A stretch of 64,000 bases of DNA. Origin: Rotaria macrura (lineage: Eukaryota > Rotifera > Eurotatoria > Philodinida > Philodinidae). Shown here piece after piece: positions 24,796 through 37,443 of this stretch. Position 1 is the stretch's first letter. Each line of letters opens with the position of its first letter. Made by a program: the position numbers and the translations under genes. Where the stretch lies: NCBI GenBank assembly GCA_900239685.1, contig OENT01000699.1:20112-84111 (forward strand), written 5' to 3'. The notes below the pieces were generated by a model. That model searched no databases. It was given only the letters and a program-made list of their open reading frames with translations, and had not been told where the DNA came from.

Positions 24796-27709
24796 TTATT
24801 CGAAAGTGACCACAAGTTCTTCCTTATGAATAATTTTAATTTCATCAATTAATAAACGCGATAATTCATTGGCTGTATGTGCAACAAAATGACATAAGTC
24901 TGATGATATGGGTCGACTCGATAGTAACGATGATAAATTCGATGTACCAGCGTCTGGTAATATCGATACACGACTCGATTGTAACGATTTACATAAGATT
25001 TGTTTTAAATGATCGTTTTGTGTATTTGAATTTTGTATATTTATATTTGTTTGATGTGTGCCGCCGCCCCAACCTCCAACATCTATTAGATCGGGTAACA
25101 TGCGTTCAACAAGAATAGCCATCGATGATTCAGCTGTTTCATTTGATGGAAGTTTTGCTGAAAAAACAACAATAGATTTTTCATTTTAATTGTTCATTTA
25201 ATAAAAAGAAGTATCATATACATAAGAGAAAAGCTGTAAACTGTTTTTTTTTGTCAGGAAGAGTCCATTCGTGGATCACTCCAACGCTATTCCGATGTCT
25301 AAGAGAACAGTAGAGTATCGTATAACTTCTACAAAAATATCTTTTCAGATGTGGTGATGTAGCGTTTTTTTCCATAGATTCTTCATGTTGATGATATCAA
25401 TTTGAACAGAGAACTTCAGATAGTTGATAATTTACAACTATGACTCCCTTTACACGAAATGCTTTTATTTGGCTGTTTCATGTATCATATTTTACCGATT
25501 ACAATTTTTGTGTTGTTAAGATAAGGGCTTCTCGATGTCACAACCCCTTTTTCAAATATACCTCAAAAGTATTGATTTAGCGGGAAAACGCATACCTCGA
25601 CAATAGAATATCTTACGCAGATGAAGCTTCATACATTAAGTAATGTCATGCACAACTTTGTATCTACAATGAGTTTGGTTGAAATTTCCGAAATGAGTTC
25701 ATTTTAGAAAATGATAATCATGATGCATGAATCTTCTTTCAAGTTATATGTCTGCTCAAAGTTGAACCTGTACAGAAAACACTTAGAGGCTACGCGTAAC
25801 TGTGGTGGGTGGGTATAGAAAGTGGTAGGTGAGTCATTCGTTTAGAAGCACGCTTCAATCAGAAAAGAAATTAAATCTACAATCATACATACGTAGTTAT
25901 CTATTGTATACAAAAACTAGAGTGCTAACACAGACAAAGTCATTCTCTCAAAAGCATACAAATCTGAATAGAATAAGGACTGTAAGAAAAAATCGTATCG
26001 AAATATTTTCACCTGCACTTGTCCAGTCGTGCTCCTCTGACCGATATTCAGGAAAACTAGAAACTTTTTTTAATTTTTACGCGAACTATGCTTTATAGTG
26101 TACTTGCGTTTATTATCGCTCGTGCGACCGTTTGCCGAGTCCAATTCAGACATTGTTTTTATGCAGTAGATTACGACACATATACCTATATATATATATA
26201 TATATATATATATACGGCTTTGATTATAGTCTTCTTTCTCTTTTATTTCATTTCACTTTATTTGCATTGAATAATCAGAGTATCTTTAAATCGTGAGTTG
26301 TTGTAAGATGTATGTTGAAAGATAGTGATGCTTGTTACTTTTCCTTGAAGTTGTTAATATCATAAAAACATCTTTTATCCATATTTTACCGAGTATTCGA
26401 ACTTGTTGGGTATAACATCACATTCCTCGGGGCAATACGCGTTAAGTTTTGGTCTCATGAACTGTGACAATCTCACTCATAAAAATATGATTCCTTGATA
26501 TCTAAAAGTGTAGAAGGGTAAAACTAATTTCATTTCTTGTCGATTCTAATAGGCAATTGTAACATATACATGAGTGAAAATGGGATAGACTGATAATACA
26601 CAAATATACGAACATAACGAAAAATAAAATCTAAGACAATCGTTGCAGTCATTGATAGAACGTCGTATCGTTTTGTATGAATTACTAGTAATTTACAATT
26701 ATGTCTATGTGTATTGATTTACATTTACTGAGAAAGATTGAATTTATAGTATGTTGTAATGAAGTAACAGCTATACATAAGATTTGTTGTATAAACAGAT
26801 TATGTCGATAGGAAAATAAACTCTAGTAGTCTGAAACAAAATGGGATGAACATGACATAACATCAGCTCTATCATCAATATACTAATGATGGTACATTTT
26901 TATTTCAACATTCTATTGAAATAGAAAAATTCTATACAAAATCTCGTCGTAATCATACTCATGAAATACCAAAGACACAGATGAATTCTCTTCTTTCCTG
27001 AAATGTAAAGATCGAGATTTTTCATACGATTGTCTGTATTTCTTCTGCTTCGAGTGTCAAGAATAATCAATTTTCTTATGTTGAATTAACGATAGGCAAG
27101 TTTCACACAATACCCAAAAACGGAACATACATCAAGAGAAGTATTACTATGGCTAACTTTAACAAGTTTCAAATATAGCAATCAACGTGAAAAATAATAA
27201 TAGATTTGAATATGATAAAATTTCTTTATCCTATACACAGTTACTCAAAGAAAATTTACAAATATTACACCTATCACTCATAAAAGAAATCATTCTTGAT
27301 CAATAAAATGTTCGAGAAGAAAAAACAAAAGAACTTCTATTTTACTTGTTGTTAATTCAGGATGATTATCAGTTGGTAATGGTGGTGGTGGAAGTGGTGG
27401 AACGATGTTTGTTAAAACTGATGATGGTTCATTGTTGGTTGATGAACCTAGAAAAGCTGGCGTCACTGGATGACTATACAGATTACTACTAGCCGATTTG
27501 CTTAACAGTCTATGATGAACATAATCAAGATATTAGATGAAATGTTGTGTGTCAAAAAAGTAAAATGAAATAACGTACGGTGTTCGATCATTCACATTCG
27601 ATGATATCAAAGAACGCTGTGAATTTGATGTTTCCGTGTCATCACCAAGATTATCGTTTGATAAAGAATCGTCTGAATTTCTACAACACCATGGACAAAT
27701 ATTGCCCAT
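24796..27709 (-). CDS. LAMTOR1: Ragulator subunit LAMTOR1 (p18), 3 exons
   Basis: Exons 27709-27579, 27509-27346 and 25157-24796, about 218 residues (human 161). The N-terminus MGNICPWCCRN offers Gly2 for myristoylation and Cys5/8/9 for palmitoylation, as in the family, whose lipid anchor holds Ragulator on late endosomes/lysosomes. Exon 3 carries family-like segments: SSMAILVERMLPDLIDVGG resembles the helix after the linker, and the C-terminus (DLCHFVAHTANELSRLL ... HKEELVVTFE) closely follows the vertebrate end IRVDAKEELVVQFG. Known role: scaffold for LAMTOR2-5 and Rag GTPases in mTORC1 activation. The extra length is a Ser/Pro/Asn-rich linker including VPPLPPPPLP. Intron 2 is 2.2 kb and contains a (TA)14 tract. 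The start is chosen for the myristoylation context; an upstream in-frame ATG exists at 27733 but would bury the glycine. Confidence 0.85.
26187..26214. repeat. (TA)14 microsatellite in the LAMTOR1 intron
   Basis: Twenty-eight bases of alternating T and A without interruption. Confidence 0.92.
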
Positions 27710-29456
27710 TCTGAATATTAATCGATCGATCAATCGGAAAAAGTAAAGAAATTATATGATTTATGACAAACATGAGAAAACAATCGAATCGTATTTGTGA
27801 AAACCAAAAATTTTAGTACTAAGAAAATTTGTCAGGTAGAAATACGTATTTCATTGGTGACATCCATAGTAGCAATTATGGAGCTGTTTATTCCGTATTT
27901 TACCATATTTGAAAAAATCTTATAGATAAAAAAACTCATTGAGCGTGGCAAAAGGAAAGATGTCAGTAAATGTCGAGTGACTTCATAATATACTTCGTCT
28001 CGTACATTGAAGCTACACTAGTATATAGAACAAAAACGAACAGTTGTCGCAAAATTAAGACATAAGAATTCTCTCATAACTTGCTAATCGATAACAGACG
28101 ACTAAAAGGTACTGTAGGCATGACATTTTGTGCTTCCACATTTATATTCATGAATAAATGTATGAAGCTCAAATCAAATATATGGTTATGAAGACTATTA
28201 ACGGCAATATATTGTATATTGTGGTTAGTACAAACTGCCGATTTTTCTACACTCTGTTGTGGATCGCTTCTTTTTAGAGCGAAGATAAATTATTGTTTTA
28301 TAAACAAATTCAAGATAAAATAAAATGTTTGCCTCCTTTGATAATATACAGAAATTATCCATGGTTGTGAGAGTTGGTTGGTATTATATTGTTGACAGCT
28401 AGCCCATCGAGTGAATTGTTTTTTCTTAGAAACTTAATCTTCATGTTGAAAAATAGTATTTCTCATTTATGAAGTATAACAATAACCTGCACGAGTATAA
28501 CTCATAGAATCAAATAGAGTGGCATTCAAAATTTAATCACATGATATTCGAGTCAATGAGATAGGTTTTACATACTTGGCCGAAATCCTTTTATCACTAT
28601 TATATAGGAAAGTATGCTTGCACATACAATTTTTGTGTCATCGGAATGCTGTCTTATTACATTCATGTCTCGATAAGATGCGTTCACTATATGACTCAAG
28701 TTTTCTCCAATGTAATGTAGAGATCTCAGTCGGTTCAAATACTTTAGTTAATCAGTGCTTTATCGCTTCAAGTACTCCAAAACGTTTTGGAGATCAACAA
28801 GAAAATATAATACATAAAGATATTTTTCAATTGCATCCGCTATCTTCGTAGAGTAGTTCGACATATGGAGAAATTCATGCATGATATAAGCCTAAATTTT
28901 GTTGTTGTACTCATTGATAGCAAAATACTAGTAGCATTTTCTATTCAATATGATAACTAAAAATAAAACTTAGATCGATTTGAAAATCCTGCTCATAAAC
29001 TTTCTATTGAAATATTATTCACAATCCAAATGAATCGTTGCATACTAGGCGATACTTCAATCCTATTTTCTTTATCTGCAAAATCTCTATTAATATAAGA
29101 TAGATTGCCATTCGCTATTGAATCACAGATTACATGGTAAGGATATCTCATAATCGATAGAATGAAGGTCAAAAATAGAGAACTCTCTGAACATCTGTTT
29201 CATCATAGATTAAAACTGGTAAAAGTAAAACACACGCTTATAAATCTCATTTCTATAAGTCGATTACTTAATATTCTTTATATATGAATTCAACTATTTA
29301 ATTTACAAAGAAACACTTCTGCAATGAACGACATCTGTTCTACATCTCACATACATGACAAAAATGAAGAGGTGTCATCGTGACATATAGATCCATAATG
29401 GTGATGACGAATATCATACTAAACTCATTGGATTTAAGAATTTAAGTAGAACTAAT
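27710..29456. other. Divergent intergenic region
   Basis: About 1.75 kb between the divergently transcribed LAMTOR1 and the calcyphosin-2-like gene, so it should hold both promoters. The open frame 28576-28851 (+) has unremarkable composition and no family signal. No repeats were recognised. Confidence 0.6.
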
Positions 29457-32400
29457 ATGTCGTATCGTCCATCATCTGCTCGTCGTCAACAAACGAGCGT
29501 TAATCCGATAACAGGAGAAAAAATCGATTATACTAAAAAGGCTCATTTCATAAAAGATCAAACTACACCAGTGTACGTTGATTCAATGAAATAGTTGTTT
29601 TCTTCGTTTCGTTTTAATTTAATGAAAATATTTATTAATAATTCCTTATAGAATACCATCGTTAGATCTTAGTAATGTCGATGACAGTGATCGGCAACCT
29701 CCACCTTCAGCTAAACAATATCAAGGTTCTAGCAGGTAATCTATAAAAGAAAATCTCTATGATTCTTTGATTGCTTTCTTTCCCTTAGACCAGCATCGGC
29801 ACATGGTGGTGTCAATGCTCGTTTAGGTTCACATCGACCTGAAAGTCGAGCTTATGGAAATTTTGATCATCAACAAGCTATTTATACGAATCGTCATGGA
29901 AATTTGCTGGTATGAATTTGTATGCTTTATTTTATATATTTCTTTGTACATCACAATAGAATTGTAAAAAGATAGCAAAAATAGTAACTTGAAGTGATAG
30001 AAATTCGTTATGTTCTAAAATACGACTAATTTGTTTCTTTTTCTAGCAAAATACTCAATATAATCTGAATCCTGATCGGATACCTGCAATGGACATTCAA
30101 GTAGTACCGCCTTCACCACGACCTATGTCATCTCGTACTCAACGAGCCTTATCAACTCGTTTGCCAGATTCAGTTCGACCAGCGATGATACTTGATGGAA
30201 ATTCGGGGGTAACTCCTCGAGCTACAGCTATTTCGTCAATCTATTCTCCAGTTGATGAGTTTCAATTAGCTTGGTTACAAAGTGGAAATCATCAGGATTC
30301 TTTACAGAAAGCAGCTGCAGAAGAAAAAAATGAACAACGAAAACATGAATTAATGACCGAACAAGTTTTATCAGATCAGTTATCGCGTTATGTATTAAGC
30401 GATCTGGAACAAGAAGAAGATCGTCATAAACCGATAGTTATGCAACAACAGCCAAGACGAAATCTTGATAGACGCATGCATGAAACAAAGTAGGCTCATT
30501 GAGAACAAAATCAACATCAACTAGAGTTTGCTCCATTTTTATTACTTTTAATCGTTATCTTTATCTTTAGAGTTAAAACAAGCACATCGGTAACGGAAAA
30601 TCTACTCAGTAAGCGCATACGATTTTCGTGTCGAATTTTAACAAGGTTAGAAAAAATAAATCTATTTCCGTCACAATTTTCTAGATAAAATTTTGCTGTA
30701 TTCTAGAGATGGAAAAGATGCATCAAGAGATCTATTCGGCTTTTATTTTATGCTTGATAGAACATTAGCTATTTACGAATATCGAATTCTAGGCAAACGG
30801 TATTAGCAATATTAAAGCGAAATCTATAGACAAATGCATAAGAGCGGTACTCAATAATGCTAGTCGATTGGAATGTTAATTTTTTTGGTCAATGATAGAG
30901 GATTCATTCGGAAAGCTTTCACACACTACAGAACAATAATATGTTACGTATATTTGATAACTAGACTTGTAAAATTGCTAGTATGCATACTACTCAAGAA
31001 ATGTAGATCAACAAGAAAAGTTTGACTTCGTAGGATTAATTTTTAGCAAATCGAAATTCTAAAGTAACTGCTTATCTTGTAAGTACATCAACTCAAAAAG
31101 ATAGGAAGAACATCGTTGTTTTAATCGATTAGTAGATATCACTTGAATGAAACTATGTATGATTTATAATTTATTGACTTTCATCGATCTCTACAAAGAC
31201 TCTGACGTGCTGAATGACGAGAGATCTCTCGGCGATTTTCAATTCTTTATCATCCTGATTTAAATACAGGTATCATATTCAGAGCAGTTATCCTATATGA
31301 CAACTATTGTTCTGCTCAAACTATTGGAATTAAAATGACCCATTCAATATAAATCTCTAGAGTCCTACATGTATTCATAGTTTTAAATACGTAAATTAAG
31401 TCACGCCTACGATCGTCTAAAACAGTTTCGTTCAAAATGAAAACTAAGATGAATCCTCTATCATCGTCAAAAATATTTTCTAACCAAATTAATTATAGTG
31501 CACTGATAAACATAAAAATTTTTATTGTCAAACTATGCATGAAACATATTGAATGTGATTTTGATTGCAGTTCAAATGCATTACCATTGATTCCTCGCGG
31601 TCAATATATGCACTTATCAGGCTACAATCAAGGACAACCATATACATTATTTGATTTCTATCAAGTATAGTTTAGAAATATCCATTTAAATTTATTTGAA
31701 TTTTTATGTTTACATATGATTAGGGAGCATGCATTGATTTTGAAACACGGTCAATAATGTCACTGCCAGAAACTGTGCGTCATAGAACGAAATTGACACT
31801 TTGCATTGTTTCAATAAATGAAGAAGATAAACAAACTCTATTGTATTGTTATCTCGAATATCGGACGTAAACCTTTGCTTATTATTCATTTTTAGACTTG
31901 ATGGTGTACAAGATATTAAACGTCGAGAAGTACTCTACGCTATCAAACATCCGTACAGTACAGAACAACTTGAACATCAAAGATATTTGGCTGATGTGCA
32001 TCAATTAACTAAGCCACAGATACAACAAAGAACATTAATTGTTTACACAAGTTTAGCTCAGTTTTATCGTAAACGAGCTAATAGAAATAATGAAGACGGA
32101 AAAGATTCATTTTGCATATGTGACAAAGAAGATTTACTAACTGGATTACATGAGTATAAAATACATCTAAGTGCTGGAGTATGTTGAATACAAATGAATT
32201 CAATTCATTTTTATTGTTTTTGCTTGTTTAAATTTTATTCTAAAAGCATTTTGCTTATATTTGGTCACATATGTCGATACAAGGTGAAGCAAATGAATTT
32301 CTTAATATGCTTTTTGGCGAACTGAATGAAAAACGTTTTGCACAAGTTATAAAAGTAAAATTACAAGTTCATTTGTTGATATGCACACATACATGTGTAC

Positions 32401-32757
32401 GTGTTAAATTGATTTTCTAGGCCTATACAAAATTAGATCCATCAAAAACAGGTTATACAGATATGGATTCTATGAAAAAGTTTGTTAATCTTTATGGACA
32501 TCCGTATGGAATTCAAGGTAAATGACATCCGAAGAAAACATAGAGCAACAATTAAAAATGATTATTTTCTCTTTCGAAATTTAGAACATTTATCTGATGA
32601 ACGATTATGGACACGTTTTTGTGAGACATTTCATTTTGCTATACATTATCCACGCGTATCATATTCCGAATTTCTCAATGTTTACGAAGCTCTCAATATT
32701 TCTGTTGATCAAGATGATGATTTTATCCATCTAGTCAATAATACTTGGAATACTTAA
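29457..32757 (+). CDS. CAPS2: Calcyphosin-2-like EF-hand protein, 12 exons
   Basis: Exons: 29457-29572, 29652-29735, 29789-29909, 30047-30489, 30571-30645, 30707-30799, 31571-31664, 31724-31866, 31896-32178, 32247-32354, 32421-32517, 32585-32757; all phases close, about 609 residues. The first 250 residues are Ser/Pro/Arg-rich and disordered-looking, with a charged helix (QKAAAEEKNEQRKHELMTEQ). The middle part (RDLFGFYFMLDRTLAIYEYR, ALPLIPRGQYMHL, YTLFDFYQGACIDF, SLPETVRHRTKLTL) resembles the beta-rich DM10-like region of calcyphosin-2 and relatives. The C-terminal third has degenerate EF-hand units, e.g. YTKLDPSKTGYTDMDSMKKF, where the loop keeps D, S, T and D positions. Calcyphosin-2 is linked to ciliated tissue; a ciliary role here is inference. 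The symbol is the best guess. AATAAA at 32818-32823 fits as the polyadenylation signal. Confidence 0.65.
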
Positions 32758-35710
32758 CTTGATTTCATGTTTTAACTGTATTTTTTGGGGTTTATTTGTA
32801 TGTGATTTGTTATACACAATAAAATTGATAAGAGCCTAGCACTAATTATTTTTCGAAATTCTTTGATTTATTAAAAGATACTTGATTTTCCTATGAATTA
32901 GGAGATGATGTTCCATTGTATGAGATCGATTCATTTCGAACGATACGAAATTGCTGAGTGTAGAAATTTCGTATTGAAGTAGAAGTACGTAGAGAAATGA
33001 GCGCGGTCAGTTCAGTGTCCAAAGGTTGGCACCAGGCCTAAAATATCAAATATGATCAGAATCGAAACATGAACTGATAGGTAACATATTCTATGGTTTC
33101 AAACAAAAGGTATGATAAATTACATAAATTAAAATTGTCAACGATATAGACAAAATCGATGAAAAGAAAGCCAATAGTGTAGAGCTATTTTTAGATAATT
33201 ATATGTAATGTAAAGGTTTATCAATGAACTCTATGATGCCATAAATCTAGACTGACATAATCTATCTATCGATGTTCGTGTCATATAAAATAGAACGAAG
33301 TCTCTTTCGTAGATCAAAAACATATCCATCCAACTCTGGCAATGACCCAGTAAGAAATTAGTTTAAGTTGTTGCAATTCAATATAAGATTGAACGATATT
33401 ATATATAAGGGGCTAAACCATAAGTAAAAATTCAAGAGAATCATTATTAAATTCAACCGATGCTTGAAATCAATATTTTTATTACTGACAAAACTTATTT
33501 TACTGATTCGAGGTACTATTCTATTTAGAGTATTTCATGAATACTATTGTTAGAATATGATAAATGACTTTGCTAATTTATTCTATTGAATGATACTTGT
33601 GTCATTCAGATACGCATCTTATTTATTTCCGATTCGTCTTCACAAGAAATAAACTGATACTTCTGCTATCATCACACCATGGGAAAACAGGTTAAAATCC
33701 AGTCAACTACGAAATTCGACACATGGGTAGGTATTTTGTACGAATTTCGTTCAACTATTTATTCAAGAAAAAGTATTCATTACGAAACTTAGTAAATCAC
33801 TCATGTGTGTAACTAGATATATATGTATATATATATATTCACCTAAAGAACTATTTCTTTAAAATTCTTTAGAAGTAATTATTAACACGTTCAGATTTTA
33901 ATAATAAAAAGATCACACACTGTTTTACTAGAAATTCGCATGATTCTTACTTTCGAAATATTGTAACGTACGAATAATACTGAGAAAATTTGGTTGCTTT
34001 CGTTGAATCCATATTTCATCAATATTTATTAAAGACTATCTACTCGTATCGTAGAATGAAAGATTTATTTACTCACCAATTATTTTTCCTAACACATATT
34101 TTTCTGTTTTCATATTATGATTCACGTTGGTTTTTAATCTGTTCATGTGGAATCATCATGAATTTTCTTGCCCCACAGGTTTCTTACACTGCCAACATTC
34201 AGATTAACCGTATTTTCACATAGCTTACTTACAATGGAAGAATATAAATACGTCATTTGCATGGGTCACACTAGAGAGTCGTGTTTTGAAATGTTAACAC
34301 ATAAACAGTTAGGTTGATGTCTTGCTATCATGCACGATGTAGCCTGCAATTTTTAATAGGCTAAATCTTTTTCGTAAATAAGGAATCAGTAAAAAATTTT
34401 GTGTAGCTTGTAAAGTCAAAACTTTTATTAATTTACTGCTCGATTGAAAAGAATCTCGTACAACCAATGATGAATCGAACATGATTGTATTTGATGTCTA
34501 CATACGGATAATTTTCATCAATATCCTGAAATGATTTATAAACTTCTAATTTACAACCGAAATGTGTTACAATACGCACGAAGTATAAGAAATATGTATG
34601 ATAAATAGAACAGAAGAAACTATATAGGAAGTAAAATAGGACAATATATTAATTTAATACTGCTTAACATTTATTTTTCTAAACTAAATTTGAAAGCTGC
34701 TCTCTCGAAAAGACTTGGACAATAAATTTCAACGTTTATAAAGCAATATCGACAAATGGATGTCATTATTATTTAATAGTTCTAATTGCAAAATACAACT
34801 AGCTAGGAGTATTGAATCAGAGAATGAGAATTCAGGAAAACTATTTTATCTATTGAAAAGTGCGTACACGATATGAACTATGGTTTTTAATAAAAAACAT
34901 TGTTCACTAAGTGTCGATAGAAGATCGCAACAACCCTTACAAAAAACTTCTTCGTTACTAGTTCTCATAAAAGGGGACTATTTTATTATTATTATAATTA
35001 TATTGTTCATGACATATTCCACTTACGATAACCTTAAGCACTTTTAGACAGTAATTAAATATCGTGTGAAGGAGTAGAAATATGTGTGTGAACTAATTAA
35101 AAAAAATAAGATTTTCAATCAAGAAAGGTCTTGTGCAGAAAGACGTATGAATGATTAATTTTAAAATTAAACAGCAGATCTACCTTTTTTTTCTGCCGAT
35201 TCACAAATAAAGTTAGACATACTTTTTATTTAAAAAATATATATATATATATTGGAGTATTCTACAAGAAAGTCATGTTAGAGTGTAGAAATTGAAAAGT
35301 ACTACACAATGATTCGTCTTTGATATTTTATCATAGTAAAAAAAAACGACAAGACTAATCCGATGTTTAGAATGGTATTCTATTTCGAGTAAGAATTGTT
35401 TTTATTTCACCAGATAATGTTCATAATGAAGATACATTTATTGAAAAACTAGTTTATTCTATTCGATATTTTGAAAAAATAACATGATGTATGATTATTG
35501 TATGAAGTTACGCGTCAACAAACAAAACTAATATTTGACATTGACGCATACGGTAAGAAAAAGAAACCGCAACCACAGTAAAACGTTTCAGTTTACTGCT
35601 TGATGTAAAATTATTAAAAAGAACACTCATTTTCAAAATAGTAAATAATTTTCTAGTTTATAATGAAACGAAAATACAAGCATTAAATTCATACGTATAA
35701 TAAATGCAAT
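32758..35710. other. Convergent intergenic region, no gene recognised
   Basis: About 3 kb between the 3' ends of the calcyphosin-2-like gene and the zinc-ribbon gene. It contains short TA-rich tracts (about 33820-33838 and 35239-35252). A short ATG frame at 33679 in CACCATGG context ends at a GTAGGT donor-like site but no partner exon was found. Confidence 0.55.
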
Positions 35711-35932
35711 TTAATGGGTAATCTTCTTATGCTTTTTCTTTTCTGATTGTGATTTAATTGTCAATGGTTTTTCTAGGTTTTTCTTCGTTGAAACTGTTCT
35801 TGATTGGACTGAATCCATTCTACATTTGCATCGCTGATCTTGAGGTACCCCCCATAAGGCTTGCTCAATATGTTGTCCACAACCTCTCCATGTTGATTTG
35901 CCACATGTATCACAAACCGCTCTCATACACAT
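35711..35932 (-). CDS. Small CxxC zinc-ribbon protein
   Basis: A 73-residue protein, single exon. The core CDTCGKSTWRGCGQHIEQAL followed by GVPQDQRCKC matches a short conserved eukaryotic protein type (CxxC...GCG.H...GVP...RCxC), in which the cysteines and histidine very probably bind one zinc ion. The molecular function of that type is not known to me. The C-terminal tail is basic (SEKKKHKK). The start at 35932 begins MCMRAVCDTC just before the ribbon; the frame stays open upstream to an ATG at 36052, but that extension is low-complexity and Phe/Arg-rich and is judged not coding. It is divergent from the DHHC gene with only 287 bases between starts. Confidence 0.75.
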   Translation of the reverse strand: MCMRAVCDTCGKSTWRGCGQHIEQALWGVPQDQRCKCRMDSVQSRTVSTKKNLEKPLTIKSQSEKKKHKKITH

Positions 35933-36219
35933 CTTTGTATTTGTTTGCGCTTTGTTCGAAAAACTCCGATGAAAGAAAAATGGATAAATCGGTCGTTTTA
36001 CAATACTGTTTATATACCATCGGATGTAACGATACACTGCCCTTTTCACCATATGATCATAATGCGCGTTATGAGAAAGAGGTTTGTACCCAAAGTCGAA
36101 AGATTAATACAGTATCAATAGGAAAGAACAAAAATAAAAAACAAGTGCATTTGTAAAATGATGAACAATATATTGATACGTAGATTGAAATTGTCGCGCG
36201 GTTTATATTAGTTTTTAGA
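35933..36219. promoter_or_regulatory. Shared divergent promoter region
   Basis: 287 bases separate the start codons of the zinc-ribbon gene (-) and the palmitoyltransferase gene (+), so both 5' regions must lie here. No individual promoter motif is claimed. Open frames on both strands here are considered chance. Confidence 0.45.
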
Positions 36220-37341
36220 ATGTTAAGGACATACCTTCAAAAAAGTCAATATGAACATTTATCAAACATGCGTCGTTGGCAAATTCATGCAGGTTCAAAT
36301 CATTTCTGTTTTAATGGACATTGCATTACGGGAAGAAATCTTTCCGGTGCTGTACTTATTATTTGTCTTATTTCTGTAACCAATATTGCTTGGTTAAGTT
36401 TTGAATTACCCTTTTTCATGAAAGAATTTAATAATAGTAGTCTATCAATTCTTGTTGTTGGTCTTTTATTGATCTTTTATACGTACAGTAGGAAGAGAGA
36501 TGAAAATAGGTTAAAAGATATTTCACGATTTCTATTCGTTAGTATATTTTTTTCGTTCCATGTGTACTGATCCTGGTATCATACAACGTCCAACATCCCT
36601 AGAACGTTCGTTGTTAAGAACACAATTCCATTTAAATTCTCTAACGTCGGATGATTTTACTTATGATATTGAAATTAATAATACTTTAGTGCAATGTAAA
36701 TATTGTGTAACATGTCAAATGATTCGACCACCACGCTCATCACATTGTGCTATATGCTCAAATTGTATTTCGATACTCGATCATCATTGTCCATTTTTAA
36801 GTACATGCATCGGTTTGAGAAATTATCGTTTTTTTATTTTATTTCTCTTTTTTTTACTACAAACTGAACTTTTTCTATTTGCAACAAGTTTAATCAAAGT
36901 AGTTTATTTTTGGTTCATATAAACAATCATAATCGAACAAGAAATCTTATGTCTGCTTACTAATTCTAGGTTATAATCTTTGTGAATGACCGAAAATTTT
37001 CACAATCAATCTTACCATCGATTCCGTCATATTTCATTTTAATTCTAACCGGTTTTAGTGCTCTTTATACGTGTAATCTATTGGGATATCAATGCATGAT
37101 ATCAAGTCGAGGTTTAACGACACGTGAAGATGACAAAGGAATTTATGTCAATAAAAATCCGTTTGATGCTCATTCTTGGTTTGTTAATTTAGCTAGAAAG
37201 TTGTGTTCATCATTACCACCGAGTGCTTGTACGTTTACGAGAAAAAGAAATTATCAATCGATAGAAACTCTCGTTTTCCTAGATGGTGCTCATCGTTTAC
37301 TCAATCAAACACAATATCGGCTAATTAAAGAAAATATTTAA
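36220..37341 (+). CDS. DHHC-type protein S-palmitoyltransferase, 3 exons
   Basis: Exons 36220-36487, 36543-36898 and 36970-37341, about 331 residues. Two membrane segments near the N-terminus (AVLIICLISVTNIAWLSF and LSILVVGLLLIFYTY), then FRSMCTDPGII, matching the family's T/S-DPG-xx motif. The cysteine-rich domain runs CKYCVTCQMIRPPRSSHCAI ... ISILDHHCPFLSTCIG, with the DHHC acyl-acceptor cysteine. Two further membrane segments follow (FFILFLFFLLQTELFLF; YFILILTGFSALYTCNLL) and then the TTxE-type motif as GLTTREDDKG and a PLPPS-like element as SLPPS. The layout resembles ZDHHC9/14/18 and 5/8. The usual DHHCPWxxNCIG is DHHCPFLSTCIG here: Trp to Phe and Asn to Thr. It ends 102 bases from the end of TMEM230, which converges on it. 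Confidence 0.85.
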
Positions 37342-37443
37342 CTAAAGAAAAAAATAAAAGAAAAAACAAATATACATGTATAGATTTATAAAAAAAAAGG
37401 ATAACAACAATATTGCAATCCGTAATTATCAGTAAATATTTCA

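Noticed and set aside
25800-25832. GTGGTGGGTGGG-type G-rich stretch considered as telomere-like repeat
   Set aside because: Too short and irregular, inside the LAMTOR1 intron; no repeated unit.
28576-28851. 91-codon open frame in the LAMTOR1/CAPS2 intergenic region
   Set aside because: No recognisable motif and no plausible splice or start context; likely chance.
33679-33726. ATG in CACCATGG context with a 16-codon frame (MGKQVKIQSTTKFDTW) ending at GTAGGT
   Set aside because: Looks like a first exon, but no matching downstream exon was found within 2 kb.
35933-36052. In-frame 40-codon N-terminal extension of the zinc-ribbon protein
   Set aside because: Extension is Tyr/Arg/Phe-rich, lies in the divergent promoter and is not typical of the family; the later ATG is preferred.
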